NCBI RefSeq assembly: GCF_004361855.1
Contig: NZ_SNWQ01000001.1
Location: 682,001 to 746,000 of the forward strand
Direction: 5' to 3'
Length of the DNA: 64,000 nucleotides
Source of the DNA: Kribbella caucasensis
GTDB lineage: Bacteria > Actinomycetota > Actinomycetes > Propionibacteriales > Kribbellaceae
A program made the position numbers and the translations under genes. Numbering within the stretch: position 1 is the stretch's first letter; every line of letters starts with the position of its first letter. The notes below the pieces were generated by a model. It searched no databases. It was not told where the DNA came from and saw only the letters and a list, made by a program, of their open reading frames with translations. Positions 50,648 to 59,352 of this stretch are shown piece after piece.

Positions 50648-51799
50648 ATGAGCAGGTTGCCGGAGCAGACGGAGGTACTGGTGGTCGGTGCGGGTCCGGT
50701 CGGACTCGCGCTGGCCGTGTCGCTGGCCGCGATCGGGCACGAGGTGACGGTCGTCGACAAGCAGGCGGCCGGGGCGAACACCTCCCGAGCGGCCGTGGTG
50801 CACGCGCGGACACTGGAGATGCTCGAGCAGATCGGTGTGGCCGAGCGGCTGGCCGGGCTCGGGATCCACGCCAAGCGATTCACGGTCCGCGACGGCGACC
50901 GCGACCTGATGCCGGTCGCCTTCGACCAGCTGCCGACGAAGTACCCGTACACGCTGATGGTCCCGCAGAACGTCACCGAACAAGTGCTGCTCGATCGCCT
51001 GGAGGAACTCGGCGGCCAGGTCCACCGCCCGCACGCCGCCACCGGGGTGACCCAGAACGCCGACGGTGCCGTGGTCACCCTCGACACCGGCGACGAGATC
51101 GCGGCGAAGTACGTCGTGGCCGCGGACGGCATGCACAGCCGGATCCGCGATCTGGCCGGGCTCGGGGACACGGGTGAAACGCTGGAGTTGTCGTTCAGCC
51201 TCGCGGATGTCCGGGTCGAAGACGGTCTGCCGGCGGATCAGGTCCTGCTCTACTTCTCGACGCCCGGCATCCTCGTGGTCGCGCCGCTGCCCGATGGATC
51301 CTTCCGCCTGGTCGCCGAGGTAGGCGAGGCGCCCGAGCACCCCGACGTCGCCTATGCGCAGCAGCTGCTGAACGCACGTGGTCCGCGCCGGACGACCGTC
51401 CGGGTGACCGAGGTGATCTGGGGTTCGCGGTTCCGGATCCACGAGCGCGTTGCCGACCGCTACCGCAACGGGCGGGTCCTGCTGGCCGGCGACTCTGCCC
51501 ACACTCACAGCCCCGCTGGTGGCCAAGGCATGAACCTCGGCCTCCGGGACGCCGTCACTCTCGGCGCGGCGTTGTCCACAGCCCTGAAGGAAGGTCGCGA
51601 GGACCAGCTCGACGAGTACGCCGCGAACAGCAGGGCCGAGGCTCTTCGGGTGGTCGCGCTGGCCGGCCGGCTGACCCGGCTGGCAACGGCGCCGACGATC
51701 ATCCGCCCGGTACGGAACGCACTTCTGCACCTGCTCTCGTACCTCCCGGCCGTCCGCCGCAACCTGGCCGAGCAACTCGCCGGGATCGGTCACCGCTGA
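50648..51799 (+). CDS. FAD-dependent monooxygenase (aromatic hydroxylase type)
   Basis: The 383-residue enzyme has the FAD motif VLVVGAGPVGLALAVSLAAIGHEVTVVDK, the DG motif VVAADGMHSRIRDLAG, and the second FAD motif GRVLLAGDSAHTHSPAGGQGMNLGLRDAVTLG. It resembles PHBH-like hydroxylases acting on phenolic or polycyclic substrates. CAGGGAGATGCG precedes the ATG. Control by the neighbouring TetR regulator is likely and its inducer may be the substrate. Confidence 0.9.
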   Translation: MSRLPEQTEVLVVGAGPVGLALAVSLAAIGHEVTVVDKQAAGANTSRAAVVHARTLEMLEQIGVAERLAGLGIHAKRFTVRDGDRDLMPVAFDQLPTKYPYTLMVPQNVTEQVLLDRLEELGGQVHRPHAATGVTQNADGAVVTLDTGDEIAAKYVVAADGMHSRIRDLAGLGDTGETLELSFSLADVRVEDGLPADQVLLYFSTPGILVVAPLPDGSFRLVAEVGEAPEHPDVAYAQQLLNARGPRRTTVRVTEVIWGSRFRIHERVADRYRNGRVLLAGDSAHTHSPAGGQGMNLGLRDAVTLGAALSTALKEGREDQLDEYAANSRAEALRVVALAGRLTRLATAPTIIRPVRNALLHLLSYLPAVRRNLAEQLAGIGHR

Positions 51800-51941
51800 C
51801 GGCCGGACCCCAGCGCTCCCCGCGGAACTTCACCGCTGAACGAGGGTTTTCCCCAGCCCTCGGCGCATCGGCTTCCGCGCGATCGGTGTGACCTCTACGC
51901 TCCAGTTACCCATCGCAACAACTCAATTACTGGAGGTCACT

Positions 51942-53603
51942 GTGTCCCATCCCGCCCGATGGCACAAATTGATCCCGCTGGCGCTCGCGGCCGTTCTGGC
52001 CGTCGGTGCCGGCAGCCAGGTCCAGGCCGCCGCACCACCCGACCCCAAGGCCCAGGCCTACCAGAACGCGGAGTTGATCCAGCTGCTCCGGATCAACACC
52101 CCGACTGCCGCTGACAAGAAGCGGCTGCAGACCCTCGACCTCGACCAGGCCGAGTCGTCCGGCAAGAACTTCGTCGATGTCATTGCCTATGGCAATCAGG
52201 ATCGCCGGTTCCTGAAACTGGCCGGCTTCAGTTGGTCGGTGCTGGAGGACGACCTGGTCGGCGCGGACCGCGACCGCGAGGCCGACGATGCCGCCTACGC
52301 GAAGGCGGTCGCCACCAAGGCCATCAAGGCCACGTTGCCGAGCGGCCGGACGGCGTACCGGCAGTTGGCCGACTACACGAACAATATGGCCGCCCTGGCG
52401 TTGCAGTACCCGACGAAGGTCAAGCAGTTCACGCTGAAGAACAGCTCGCTGGAGGGTCGCGCGATCAGTGGCATCGAGGTGAGCCGCGACGTCAACACCA
52501 GCAGCGGCAAACCGGTCTTCCTGATGCTCGGCCTGCATCACGCGCGGGAGTGGCCGTCCGGTGAGCTGACCATGGAGTTCGCCTACGACCTGCTGAAGAA
52601 CGACGGCGTCGATTCCCGGATCACGAACATCCTGGACAAGGCCCGGGTGATCTTCGTGCCGGTGGTGAACCCGGACGGCTTCAACCTGAGCCGCACCCTC
52701 GGCTACGAGATGAAGCGGAAGAACTGCCGGATCACCAACGGACAGCTCCCGTCCGCCGGCCAGTGCGCGCAGTCCGCGAACCAGTCCCGCGGTGTCGACC
52801 TGAACCGCAACTACTCCGGCTTCTGGGGTGGCCCCGGCGCCTCGACCAGCCTGACCTCGGAGACGTACCGCGGTCCGAGCGCCTTCAGCGAACCCGAGTC
52901 GCGCAACATCCAGGCCCTCGTCTCGGCCCACCAGGTCACCACGCTGATCACCAACCACACCTACTCGAACCTCGTCCTGCGCGAGCCCGGCTACGCGAGC
53001 GCCGGCAACACCCCGGACGAGGCGATCTACAAGGCACTCGGCGACCAGATGGCCGCGCAGAACGGATACGAGAGCCAGTTCGGCTACGAGCTCTACGACA
53101 CCACCGGCACCACCGAGGACTGGTCGTACTACGCGACCGGTGGGCTCGGGTTCACCTTCGAGCACGGGTCGAGCTTCCACCCCGCGTTCTCGAATGTGCC
53201 GAACTACTACTTCGGCTCCGGCAGTACGGCGGGCAAGGGCAACCGCGAGGCGTTCCTGATCGCGGCCGAGAACACCATCAACCCGGCCCGGCACTCGGTC
53301 ATCACCGGATCCGGACCAGCCGGTGCCGTCCTGCGACTGAAGAAGTCGTTCAACACCAAGACGTGGAACGGGACCAACATCCCGGACGTGCTCGACACCA
53401 CGATGGTGGTCCCGTCCGGCGGCACGTACAGCTGGCATGCGAACCCGTCCACCCGGCCGATCGTCGTACAGCAAGGCGGGACGGAATCGTGGACGCTGAC
53501 CTGTGAACGTCCATCGGGTGAGGTGCTCGAAACGCGTCAGGTCACGGTCGCCCGCGGCGCGAGCGTAACCGCCGACCTGACCACCTGCGCGGCGAACTTC
53601 TAA
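51942..53603 (+). CDS. Secreted zinc carboxypeptidase, M14 family
   Basis: The 553-residue protein has a signal peptide (residues 1-32, ending GSQVQA-AAPP). A propeptide-like region follows. The catalytic domain has HHAREWPSGE (zinc ligands His200 and Glu203), VPVVNPDGFNLSRT, RGVDLNRNYSGFWGG, ITNHTYSNLVLRE (third zinc ligand) and the catalytic Glu in FTFEHGSS. A small C-terminal beta domain ends the protein. The GTG at 51942 with GGAGGTC upstream is chosen because the signal peptide then starts properly. It overlaps the convergent lacI gene by four bases. Confidence 0.9.
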   Translation: MSHPARWHKLIPLALAAVLAVGAGSQVQAAAPPDPKAQAYQNAELIQLLRINTPTAADKKRLQTLDLDQAESSGKNFVDVIAYGNQDRRFLKLAGFSWSVLEDDLVGADRDREADDAAYAKAVATKAIKATLPSGRTAYRQLADYTNNMAALALQYPTKVKQFTLKNSSLEGRAISGIEVSRDVNTSSGKPVFLMLGLHHAREWPSGELTMEFAYDLLKNDGVDSRITNILDKARVIFVPVVNPDGFNLSRTLGYEMKRKNCRITNGQLPSAGQCAQSANQSRGVDLNRNYSGFWGGPGASTSLTSETYRGPSAFSEPESRNIQALVSAHQVTTLITNHTYSNLVLREPGYASAGNTPDEAIYKALGDQMAAQNGYESQFGYELYDTTGTTEDWSYYATGGLGFTFEHGSSFHPAFSNVPNYYFGSGSTAGKGNREAFLIAAENTINPARHSVITGSGPAGAVLRLKKSFNTKTWNGTNIPDVLDTTMVVPSGGTYSWHANPSTRPIVVQQGGTESWTLTCERPSGEVLETRQVTVARGASVTADLTTCAANF

Positions 53604-54604
53604 CCGCTGGTCGACTCGCGGATCTGCAATGTGTAGGGGACGGTGAGGTCGCGTCGGGCGGCTTCACCGGACCCCGCGATCCGCTCCAGCAGCAGGCCGA
53701 CCGCGTTCTCGGCCAGCCACTCCTTGTCCGGCGAGATCGTCGTCAAGGACGGCGAGTGGAACCGGCCGTCCTCGATGTCGTCGAAGCCGACCACCGCGAC
53801 GTCGGCCGGCACCTTCAGGCCCGCCTCGGCCAGCGTCCGCAATGCACCAAGGGCGAGCAGGTCGTTGAAGCAGAAGACCGCGTCGGGTGGTTCCGGCAAC
53901 GCCAACAGCTCACGCATCGAGGCGGCGCCGTCCTCGCGGTGATACCCGGTGCCGGCCAGCTCCAGCGCTGGATCGTGGGCCAGCCCGGCCGCCTTCAGAG
54001 CTTTGCGATACCCCTTGCGCCGAACGACTCCGGTCCCGGCGCCACCACCGACACCGATCGCCGCGATCCGCCGGCGGCCGATCGAGATCAGGTGCATGGT
54101 CGCGTCGAAGGACGCCTGCACCGAGTCCACCGCGACGTGGTCCAGGGTGCCGCCGGCATGCCGTTCGCCCAGCAGGACCAGGGGTTTCGCGGTGTCGGCC
54201 AGGTCGATCTTGGCCGGTGCCGTGGTGATCGGCGAGAAGATGATCCCGTCGATCAACTGGCCGCGCATCCCGTCCAGGACCAGTTGCTCGCCGCCGGCCT
54301 CGCCCTCGGTCTGGTCGATCAGCACGGTGATCCCGCGCTTCTTCGCCGCCCGGGAGATCGCCGCGCCCAGCTCCGCGAAGTACGGCGAAGCCATCTCCGG
54401 GATGGCCAGCGCGATGAAGTCGGACCGGCCCTTGCGCAGTGACCGGGCGCTCACGTTCGGCTTGTAATTCAGCGCCGTGATCGCCGCCTCGACCTTGGCC
54501 CGGGTCCGCGAGGTGATGTGCGGATAGTCGTTGATGACGTTCGAGACGGTCTTCACCGAGACGCCGGCCCGTGCCGCCACGTCGCTCAGCCTGGTCGTCG
54601 CCAT
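53600..54604 (-). CDS. LacI family regulator of the arabinoside cluster
   Basis: The 334-residue regulator's N-terminal helix-turn-helix is RLSDVAARAGVSVKTVSNVINDYPHITSRTRAKVEAAITALNYKPN. The sugar-binding core follows, with DAVFCFNDLLALGALRTLAEAGLKVPADVAVVGFDDIE. It is divergent from the GH51 gene, with operator-like repeats between them. An arabinose- or arabinobiose-like ligand is inferred from the neighbours. Confidence 0.92.
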   Translation of the reverse strand: MATTRLSDVAARAGVSVKTVSNVINDYPHITSRTRAKVEAAITALNYKPNVSARSLRKGRSDFIALAIPEMASPYFAELGAAISRAAKKRGITVLIDQTEGEAGGEQLVLDGMRGQLIDGIIFSPITTAPAKIDLADTAKPLVLLGERHAGGTLDHVAVDSVQASFDATMHLISIGRRRIAAIGVGGGAGTGVVRRKGYRKALKAAGLAHDPALELAGTGYHREDGAASMRELLALPEPPDAVFCFNDLLALGALRTLAEAGLKVPADVAVVGFDDIEDGRFHSPSLTTISPDKEWLAENAVGLLLERIAGSGEAARRDLTVPYTLQIRESTSG

Positions 54605-54666
54605 CCCCGCTCCTCCCGTCCAGCCGTCCAGTCTGCCGAGTGTGCCACGTCAGCTCTTTACAGGTG

Positions 54667-54703
54667 AGGTCAATCGTTGTAGAAATCCAGGTCAAACGTT
54701 GTA
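54667..54703 (+). promoter_or_regulatory. Paired LacI operators upstream of GH51
   Basis: AGGTCAATCGTTGTA (54667-54681) and AGGTCAAACGTTGTA (54689-54703) are direct repeats 22 bp apart. Each holds a TCAAxCGTTGTA pseudo-palindrome centred on CG, the usual LacI-family pattern. They end 20 bases before the GH51 start. Confidence 0.7.
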
Positions 54704-54723
54704 AATCGATTGGAGGGCACCAG

Positions 54724-56232
54724 GTGGCACGTCTCGCGGTCGATCCCGCGTTCGCCGTCGGGGCGCTGGACCGGCGGTTGTTCGGCTCGTTCGTCGAGCA
54801 CATGGGCCGCTGTGTCTACACCGGCATCTACGAGCCGGACCATCCGGCCGCCGACGCGGACGGATTCCGTACCGACGTACTGGAACTGGTCCGCGAGCTA
54901 GGTGTCACCGCGGTCCGCTATCCGGGCGGCAACTTCGTCTCGAACTACGACTGGGAGGACGGTGTCGGGCCGAAGGATGACCGGCCGCGCAAGCTCGATC
55001 TGGCCTGGCGAGCGGTCGAGCCGAACCAGTTCGGCACCGACGAGTTCGTCGCCTGGTCGAAGCAGGCCGGGGTCGAGCCGATCTGGGCCGTCAACCTGGG
55101 CACCCGCGGGATCAAGGAAGCGGTCGAGCTGCTCTCCTACTGCAACCTGCCACCCGGGACCGAGCTGCCCGATCGCCGGGTCGCGAACGGCGCCAAGGAA
55201 CCGCACGACATCCGCGTCTGGTGCCTCGGCAACGAAATGGACGGGCCCTGGCAGATCGGCCACAAGACCGCCGACGAGTACGCCCGGCTTGCTGAGGAGA
55301 CCGCGAACGCGATGCGCCGCGTCGACCCCGGCCTGGAACTGGTCGTCTGCGGCTCAAGCAACGCGCACATGCCGACCTTCGGCGAGTGGGAACGCACGGT
55401 CCTGGAGCGCACCTACGACCTGGTCGACCACCTCAGCCTGCACGCGTACTTCGAGCTCAAGGGCGACGACCGGGCCAGCTTCCTCGGATCGGCCGAGGAG
55501 ATGGACCGCTTCATCGCGTCGGTGGTCGCAACCGCCGACCACGTGAAGGCGCTGAAGCGCAGCGACAAGGAGATCACCTTGTCGTTCGACGAGTGGAACG
55601 TCTGGTACCAGCAGCACTTCCCCGGCGAGCTCGGCCTCGACGTACGCGAGGTGAGCCCGCTGATCGAGGACACCTACACCGTGGACGACGCGGTCGTGGT
55701 CGGCAGCCTGCTGATCACTCTGCTCCGGCACGCCGACCGGGTGAAGATCGCCTGCCTGGCCCAGTTGGTCAACGTGATCAGCCCGATCCGTACCGAACCC
55801 GGCGGCCGCGCCTGGCGGCAGACGATCTTCCACCCGTTCGCGTTGACCGCGAAGTACGCCGGCTCGACCGTACTGCGGACCGAGATCAGCGGGCCCGATG
55901 TGGAGACCCCGGCGTACGGGCGGATCCCCGCGTTGTGGAGCACCGCGACGTACGAGGAGAGCACCGGCGAGGTGGCGCTCTTCGTGGTGAATCGGAGCGA
56001 GACCGACGAGATCGAGCTGGAGGTCCCGCTGCGCGCGCTGGGACCACTGGAACTGACCGAGCACCTCGGTCTGTACGACGACGACCGGGCCGCGGCGAAC
56101 ACCGCCGACGAGCCCGACCGGGTCGTCCCCCGGCCGGTCGGCGGGACCGGCATCGACAACGGCATCTGCCGCGCCACGTTGCCTCCGGCGTCGTGGCACA
56201 TGATCAGGCTCTCCCCTGGAGGTACACGGTGA
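54724..56232 (+). CDS. Alpha-L-arabinofuranosidase, GH51
   Basis: The 502-residue intracellular enzyme (no signal peptide) releases L-arabinose from arabinan or arabinoxylan oligosaccharides. GH51 signatures: RLFGSFVEHMGRCVYTGIYEP, VRYPGGNFVSNYDWEDGVGP, VWCLGNEMDGPWQIGHKTADEYA (acid/base Glu in GNEMDG) and LSFDEWNVWYQ (nucleophile Glu in DEWN). The C-terminal jelly-roll domain is present. GGAGGG stands before the GTG at 54724. It is coupled to the ABC binding-protein gene. Confidence 0.95.
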   Translation: MARLAVDPAFAVGALDRRLFGSFVEHMGRCVYTGIYEPDHPAADADGFRTDVLELVRELGVTAVRYPGGNFVSNYDWEDGVGPKDDRPRKLDLAWRAVEPNQFGTDEFVAWSKQAGVEPIWAVNLGTRGIKEAVELLSYCNLPPGTELPDRRVANGAKEPHDIRVWCLGNEMDGPWQIGHKTADEYARLAEETANAMRRVDPGLELVVCGSSNAHMPTFGEWERTVLERTYDLVDHLSLHAYFELKGDDRASFLGSAEEMDRFIASVVATADHVKALKRSDKEITLSFDEWNVWYQQHFPGELGLDVREVSPLIEDTYTVDDAVVVGSLLITLLRHADRVKIACLAQLVNVISPIRTEPGGRAWRQTIFHPFALTAKYAGSTVLRTEISGPDVETPAYGRIPALWSTATYEESTGEVALFVVNRSETDEIELEVPLRALGPLELTEHLGLYDDDRAAANTADEPDRVVPRPVGGTGIDNGICRATLPPASWHMIRLSPGGTR

Positions 56233-57557
56233 ACACCATCAACCGGCGACTCGTACTGGGCGGGATCGGCGCGCTCGGCGCGGCCGGCATCCTGGCTGGT
56301 TGCGGCGAAGGCTCGGCCGGCAAGCCCGGCGCGGGCCCGGCCACCGGCAACGGCGGCGCGAAGGGTTACGACGGACCGAACGTCGAACTCGACTTCTGGA
56401 ACGGCTTCACCGGCGGCGACGGCCCGTTCATGCGCAAGCTGGTCGACCAGTTCAACACCGAGCACGCGAACATCAAGGTCAAGATGACTGTGATGCAGTG
56501 GGCCGACTACTACACCAAGCTGCCCACCGCGGTCAGCAGCGGGCGTGGTCCGGCGGTCGCGATCATGCACGTCGACTCGCTTGCCACCAACGCCGCGCGG
56601 AACGTGATCGAGCCGCTCGACGACGTGGCCAAGGCGCTCGAGCTCAAGCAGGAGGACTTCTCCGACGTCGTCTGGAAGGCCGGCGAGTACAACGGCAAGC
56701 GGTATGGCATCCCACTGGACGTCCACCCGCTCGGCTTCTTCTACAACAAGACGCTGATGAGCCAGGCGGGCCTGGACCCGGCCAAGCCGCCGACGAACGC
56801 CGACGAGTACGCCGCGGCGCTGGACGCGCTGAAGGGCAAGGGCATCCAGGGCCACTGGGCCACGCCCTTCCCGTTCACGGGTGTGCTCAGCGTGCAGGCG
56901 CTGCTTTGGCAGTTCGGTGGCAACCTCTTCAACGACGACTCGTCGAAGGCGACCTGGCACGAGGAGCCGGGGGTGAAGGGACTGAGTTGGTTCGTCGACC
57001 TGGTGAAGAACGGACACAGCCCGAAGAACGTCGCCCAGGACGCGGACAACATCGCGGTGATGAACGGCAAGAACGCCTTCGTCTGGAACGGCATCTGGAA
57101 CATCAACACGTTCAAGGAGAAGAAGGGTCTGGAGTGGGGCGTGGCTCCGCTGCCGAACATCGGCGGGACCAAGGCCGCCTGGGCCGGTTCGCACCAGTTC
57201 GTCCTGCCGAAGCTGAAGACCCCGGACCAGAACAAGTCGACCGCAGCCCGCGTGTTCGTCAACTACATCAGCCAGAAGTCGCTCGAGTGGGCCAAGGGCG
57301 GTCAGGTCCCGGCCCGCAAGCAGGTCCGCGAATCGGCCGAGTTCCAGGCGCTGCCGGAGCAGGCCGCGCTGGCCACCCAGATCGACGACCTGCACTTCCC
57401 GCCGCCGGTGCCGGGGATCGGTGACGCGCTGAACGAGCTGAACGAGGCAGTCAACGAAGCCGTGTTGCTGAAGACCGAGCCGGCCAAGGCACTCGCGGAC
57501 GCGTCGGCACGGGCGGACAAGATCCTCGAGGCCAACCGCAAGAAGTACGGCGCGTAG
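56229..57557 (+). CDS. ABC transporter sugar-binding lipoprotein
   Basis: The 442-residue CUT1-type extracellular binding protein has a lipoprotein signal peptide with lipobox LAGC near residue 25 (LGAAGILAGCGEGS). The mature part has VELDFWNGFTGGDGPFMRKLVDQFNTEH and the usual YYTKLPTAVSSGRGPAVAIMH and GIPLDVHPLGFFYNKTLM pieces. It probably binds arabino-oligosaccharides. The GTG start overlaps the GH51 stop, with TGGAGG upstream. Confidence 0.93.
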   Translation: MNTINRRLVLGGIGALGAAGILAGCGEGSAGKPGAGPATGNGGAKGYDGPNVELDFWNGFTGGDGPFMRKLVDQFNTEHANIKVKMTVMQWADYYTKLPTAVSSGRGPAVAIMHVDSLATNAARNVIEPLDDVAKALELKQEDFSDVVWKAGEYNGKRYGIPLDVHPLGFFYNKTLMSQAGLDPAKPPTNADEYAAALDALKGKGIQGHWATPFPFTGVLSVQALLWQFGGNLFNDDSSKATWHEEPGVKGLSWFVDLVKNGHSPKNVAQDADNIAVMNGKNAFVWNGIWNINTFKEKKGLEWGVAPLPNIGGTKAAWAGSHQFVLPKLKTPDQNKSTAARVFVNYISQKSLEWAKGGQVPARKQVRESAEFQALPEQAALATQIDDLHFPPPVPGIGDALNELNEAVNEAVLLKTEPAKALADASARADKILEANRKKYGA

Positions 57558-57559
57558 CC

Positions 57560-58501
57560 ATGGCGGTCCAGGCCAGCGCGGGCGTGATCCGGAAGCGTCG
57601 CGCCCGCGCTTCCACCGCGGTCCGCGGGTACGGCGCTGCGACCCCGTACCTGTTCCTCGCGCCGTACCTGCTGCTGTTCCTGGTGTTTGTGATCGGCCCG
57701 GCGATCTTCGGAATCTGGATGAGCCTGCACGACTGGGACTTCCAGCTACCGGGCAAACCCTGGGTCGGGCTGCAGAACTACAAGGACCTGTTCGACCCGC
57801 TGTCCGCGACGGCCGAGCCGTTCTGGCACGGTATGCGGGCGACCGGGATCTTCACGATCGCGTCGGTGCCGTTCCTGGTGGCGGTGCCGCTCGGGCTGGC
57901 CGTGTTGCTGAACCGGGAGTTCCCCGGCCGGACCTTCTTCCGGGCCGTGTACTTCGCGCCGTTCGTGCTTGGTGTCGCGGTGATCGGCCTGATGTTCCGC
58001 TACATCCTCGACACCAACTTCGGCATCCTGAACGCCTTCCTCGAGCTGTTCGGTCTGCCCGAGATCGGCTGGACCAACGATCAGCCGTGGGCCTGGGTGT
58101 CCCTGGTCGGGGTGACCGTGTGGTGGACGGCCGGCTTCAACGCGATCATCTACCTCGCCGGGCTGCAGGACATCCCGGCCGAGCAGTACGAGGCGGCCGA
58201 GCTCGACGGCGCGGGCAGCTGGCAGAAGTTCCGCAACGTCACCCTGCCCGGGCTGCGGCCGGTCTCGGTCTTCATCGTCATCATCACGCTGCTGGCCAGC
58301 GCGAACATGTTCGGTCAGGCGCTGCTGGTCACACAGGGCGCACCGGGGGACACGACCACGACGGCGTTGATGGTGATCACCGACACCGGCTTCAGCCAGT
58401 TCCGGATGGGTCAGGCCGCGGCGATGAGCTACCTGCTGGCGCTCTGCCTGGCGATCGTCGCACTGATCACGTTCGCCCTGATGAGGGAGCGTAAGTCATG
58501 A
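57560..58501 (+). CDS. ABC sugar transporter permease (MalF type)
   Basis: The 313-residue protein has six helices. A cytoplasmic basic leader precedes YLFLAPYLLLFLVFVIGPAIFGIWMS, and the EAA loop EQYEAAELDGAGSWQKFRNVTLPGLRP contacts the ATPase. It starts three bases after the binding-protein stop and overlaps the next permease. Confidence 0.94.
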   Translation: MAVQASAGVIRKRRARASTAVRGYGAATPYLFLAPYLLLFLVFVIGPAIFGIWMSLHDWDFQLPGKPWVGLQNYKDLFDPLSATAEPFWHGMRATGIFTIASVPFLVAVPLGLAVLLNREFPGRTFFRAVYFAPFVLGVAVIGLMFRYILDTNFGILNAFLELFGLPEIGWTNDQPWAWVSLVGVTVWWTAGFNAIIYLAGLQDIPAEQYEAAELDGAGSWQKFRNVTLPGLRPVSVFIVIITLLASANMFGQALLVTQGAPGDTTTTALMVITDTGFSQFRMGQAAAMSYLLALCLAIVALITFALMRERKS

Positions 58502-59325
58502 GGCGCCGACCGTCTGCCGCGTTCTGGGTGATGGTGGTGCTCCTCACCCTGCTGGTGATCGTCCCGTTGCTGTGGATGCTGATCACGTCCTTCAAGACTG
58601 TCGGTGAGTCACAGTCCGACCCGCCGACGCTGATCCCGCAGGACCCGACCGGCCGCGCCTACGGCGAGATCCTCACCACCGGTGGCCAGAACCCGGTCCT
58701 GCGCTGGGCGCTGAACAGCTTCGCCGCGGCCGGGCTGCACGCGCTGCTGGTGGTCGTGGTGTCGTCGATGGCCGGCTACGCCCTGGCCCGGATGAGTTTC
58801 CGGTTCAAGAACGCCATCTTCAGCGTGATCCTGCTGACCCTGTTCGTTCCGGGTTTCGTGTTCCTGATGCCGAACTACCTGCTGATGGACCAGCTCAGCT
58901 GGCTGGACACGTTGTGGGCGCTGGTCGTCCCCGGCGCGGCCGGAGCGTTCGGTGTCTTCTTCATGCGGCAGTTCTTCCTGGCCATCCCGAAGGAGCTCGA
59001 GGAGGTCGCGCTGATCGACGGCGCGAGCGCCTGGACGATCTTCACCAGGATCATCCTGCCGAACGCCAAACCGGCGCTGGCCACTCTGACGGTGCTGTCT
59101 TTCCTGTCGAACTGGAACGACTTCGTCTGGCCGCTCTTCGTGTTGTTCAGCCCGGAGCGGCTCACGCTCCCGGCCGGTCTCTCCCTGCTGCAGGGTGCCT
59201 ACACCACGGACTACCCGGTGATCATGGCGGGTGCGACCGTGGCCGCCGTGCCAGTGCTCATCCTCTACGTCTTCGTCCAGCGCTATGTGATCGAAGGTGT
59301 CGCCAACAGCGGCATCAAAGGCTGA
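58498..59325 (+). CDS. ABC sugar transporter permease (MalG type)
   Basis: The 275-residue protein has six helices and the EAA loop KELEEVALIDGASAWTIFTRIILPNAKP. It starts at an ATG overlapping the previous stop (ATGA). The transporter has no ATPase gene here; actinobacterial CUT1 importers often share one MsiK-type ATPase encoded elsewhere. Confidence 0.94.
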   Translation: MRRRPSAAFWVMVVLLTLLVIVPLLWMLITSFKTVGESQSDPPTLIPQDPTGRAYGEILTTGGQNPVLRWALNSFAAAGLHALLVVVVSSMAGYALARMSFRFKNAIFSVILLTLFVPGFVFLMPNYLLMDQLSWLDTLWALVVPGAAGAFGVFFMRQFFLAIPKELEEVALIDGASAWTIFTRIILPNAKPALATLTVLSFLSNWNDFVWPLFVLFSPERLTLPAGLSLLQGAYTTDYPVIMAGATVAAVPVLILYVFVQRYVIEGVANSGIKG

Positions 59326-59352
59326 TCAATCCCCTGCCGAGAGGAACCGCCA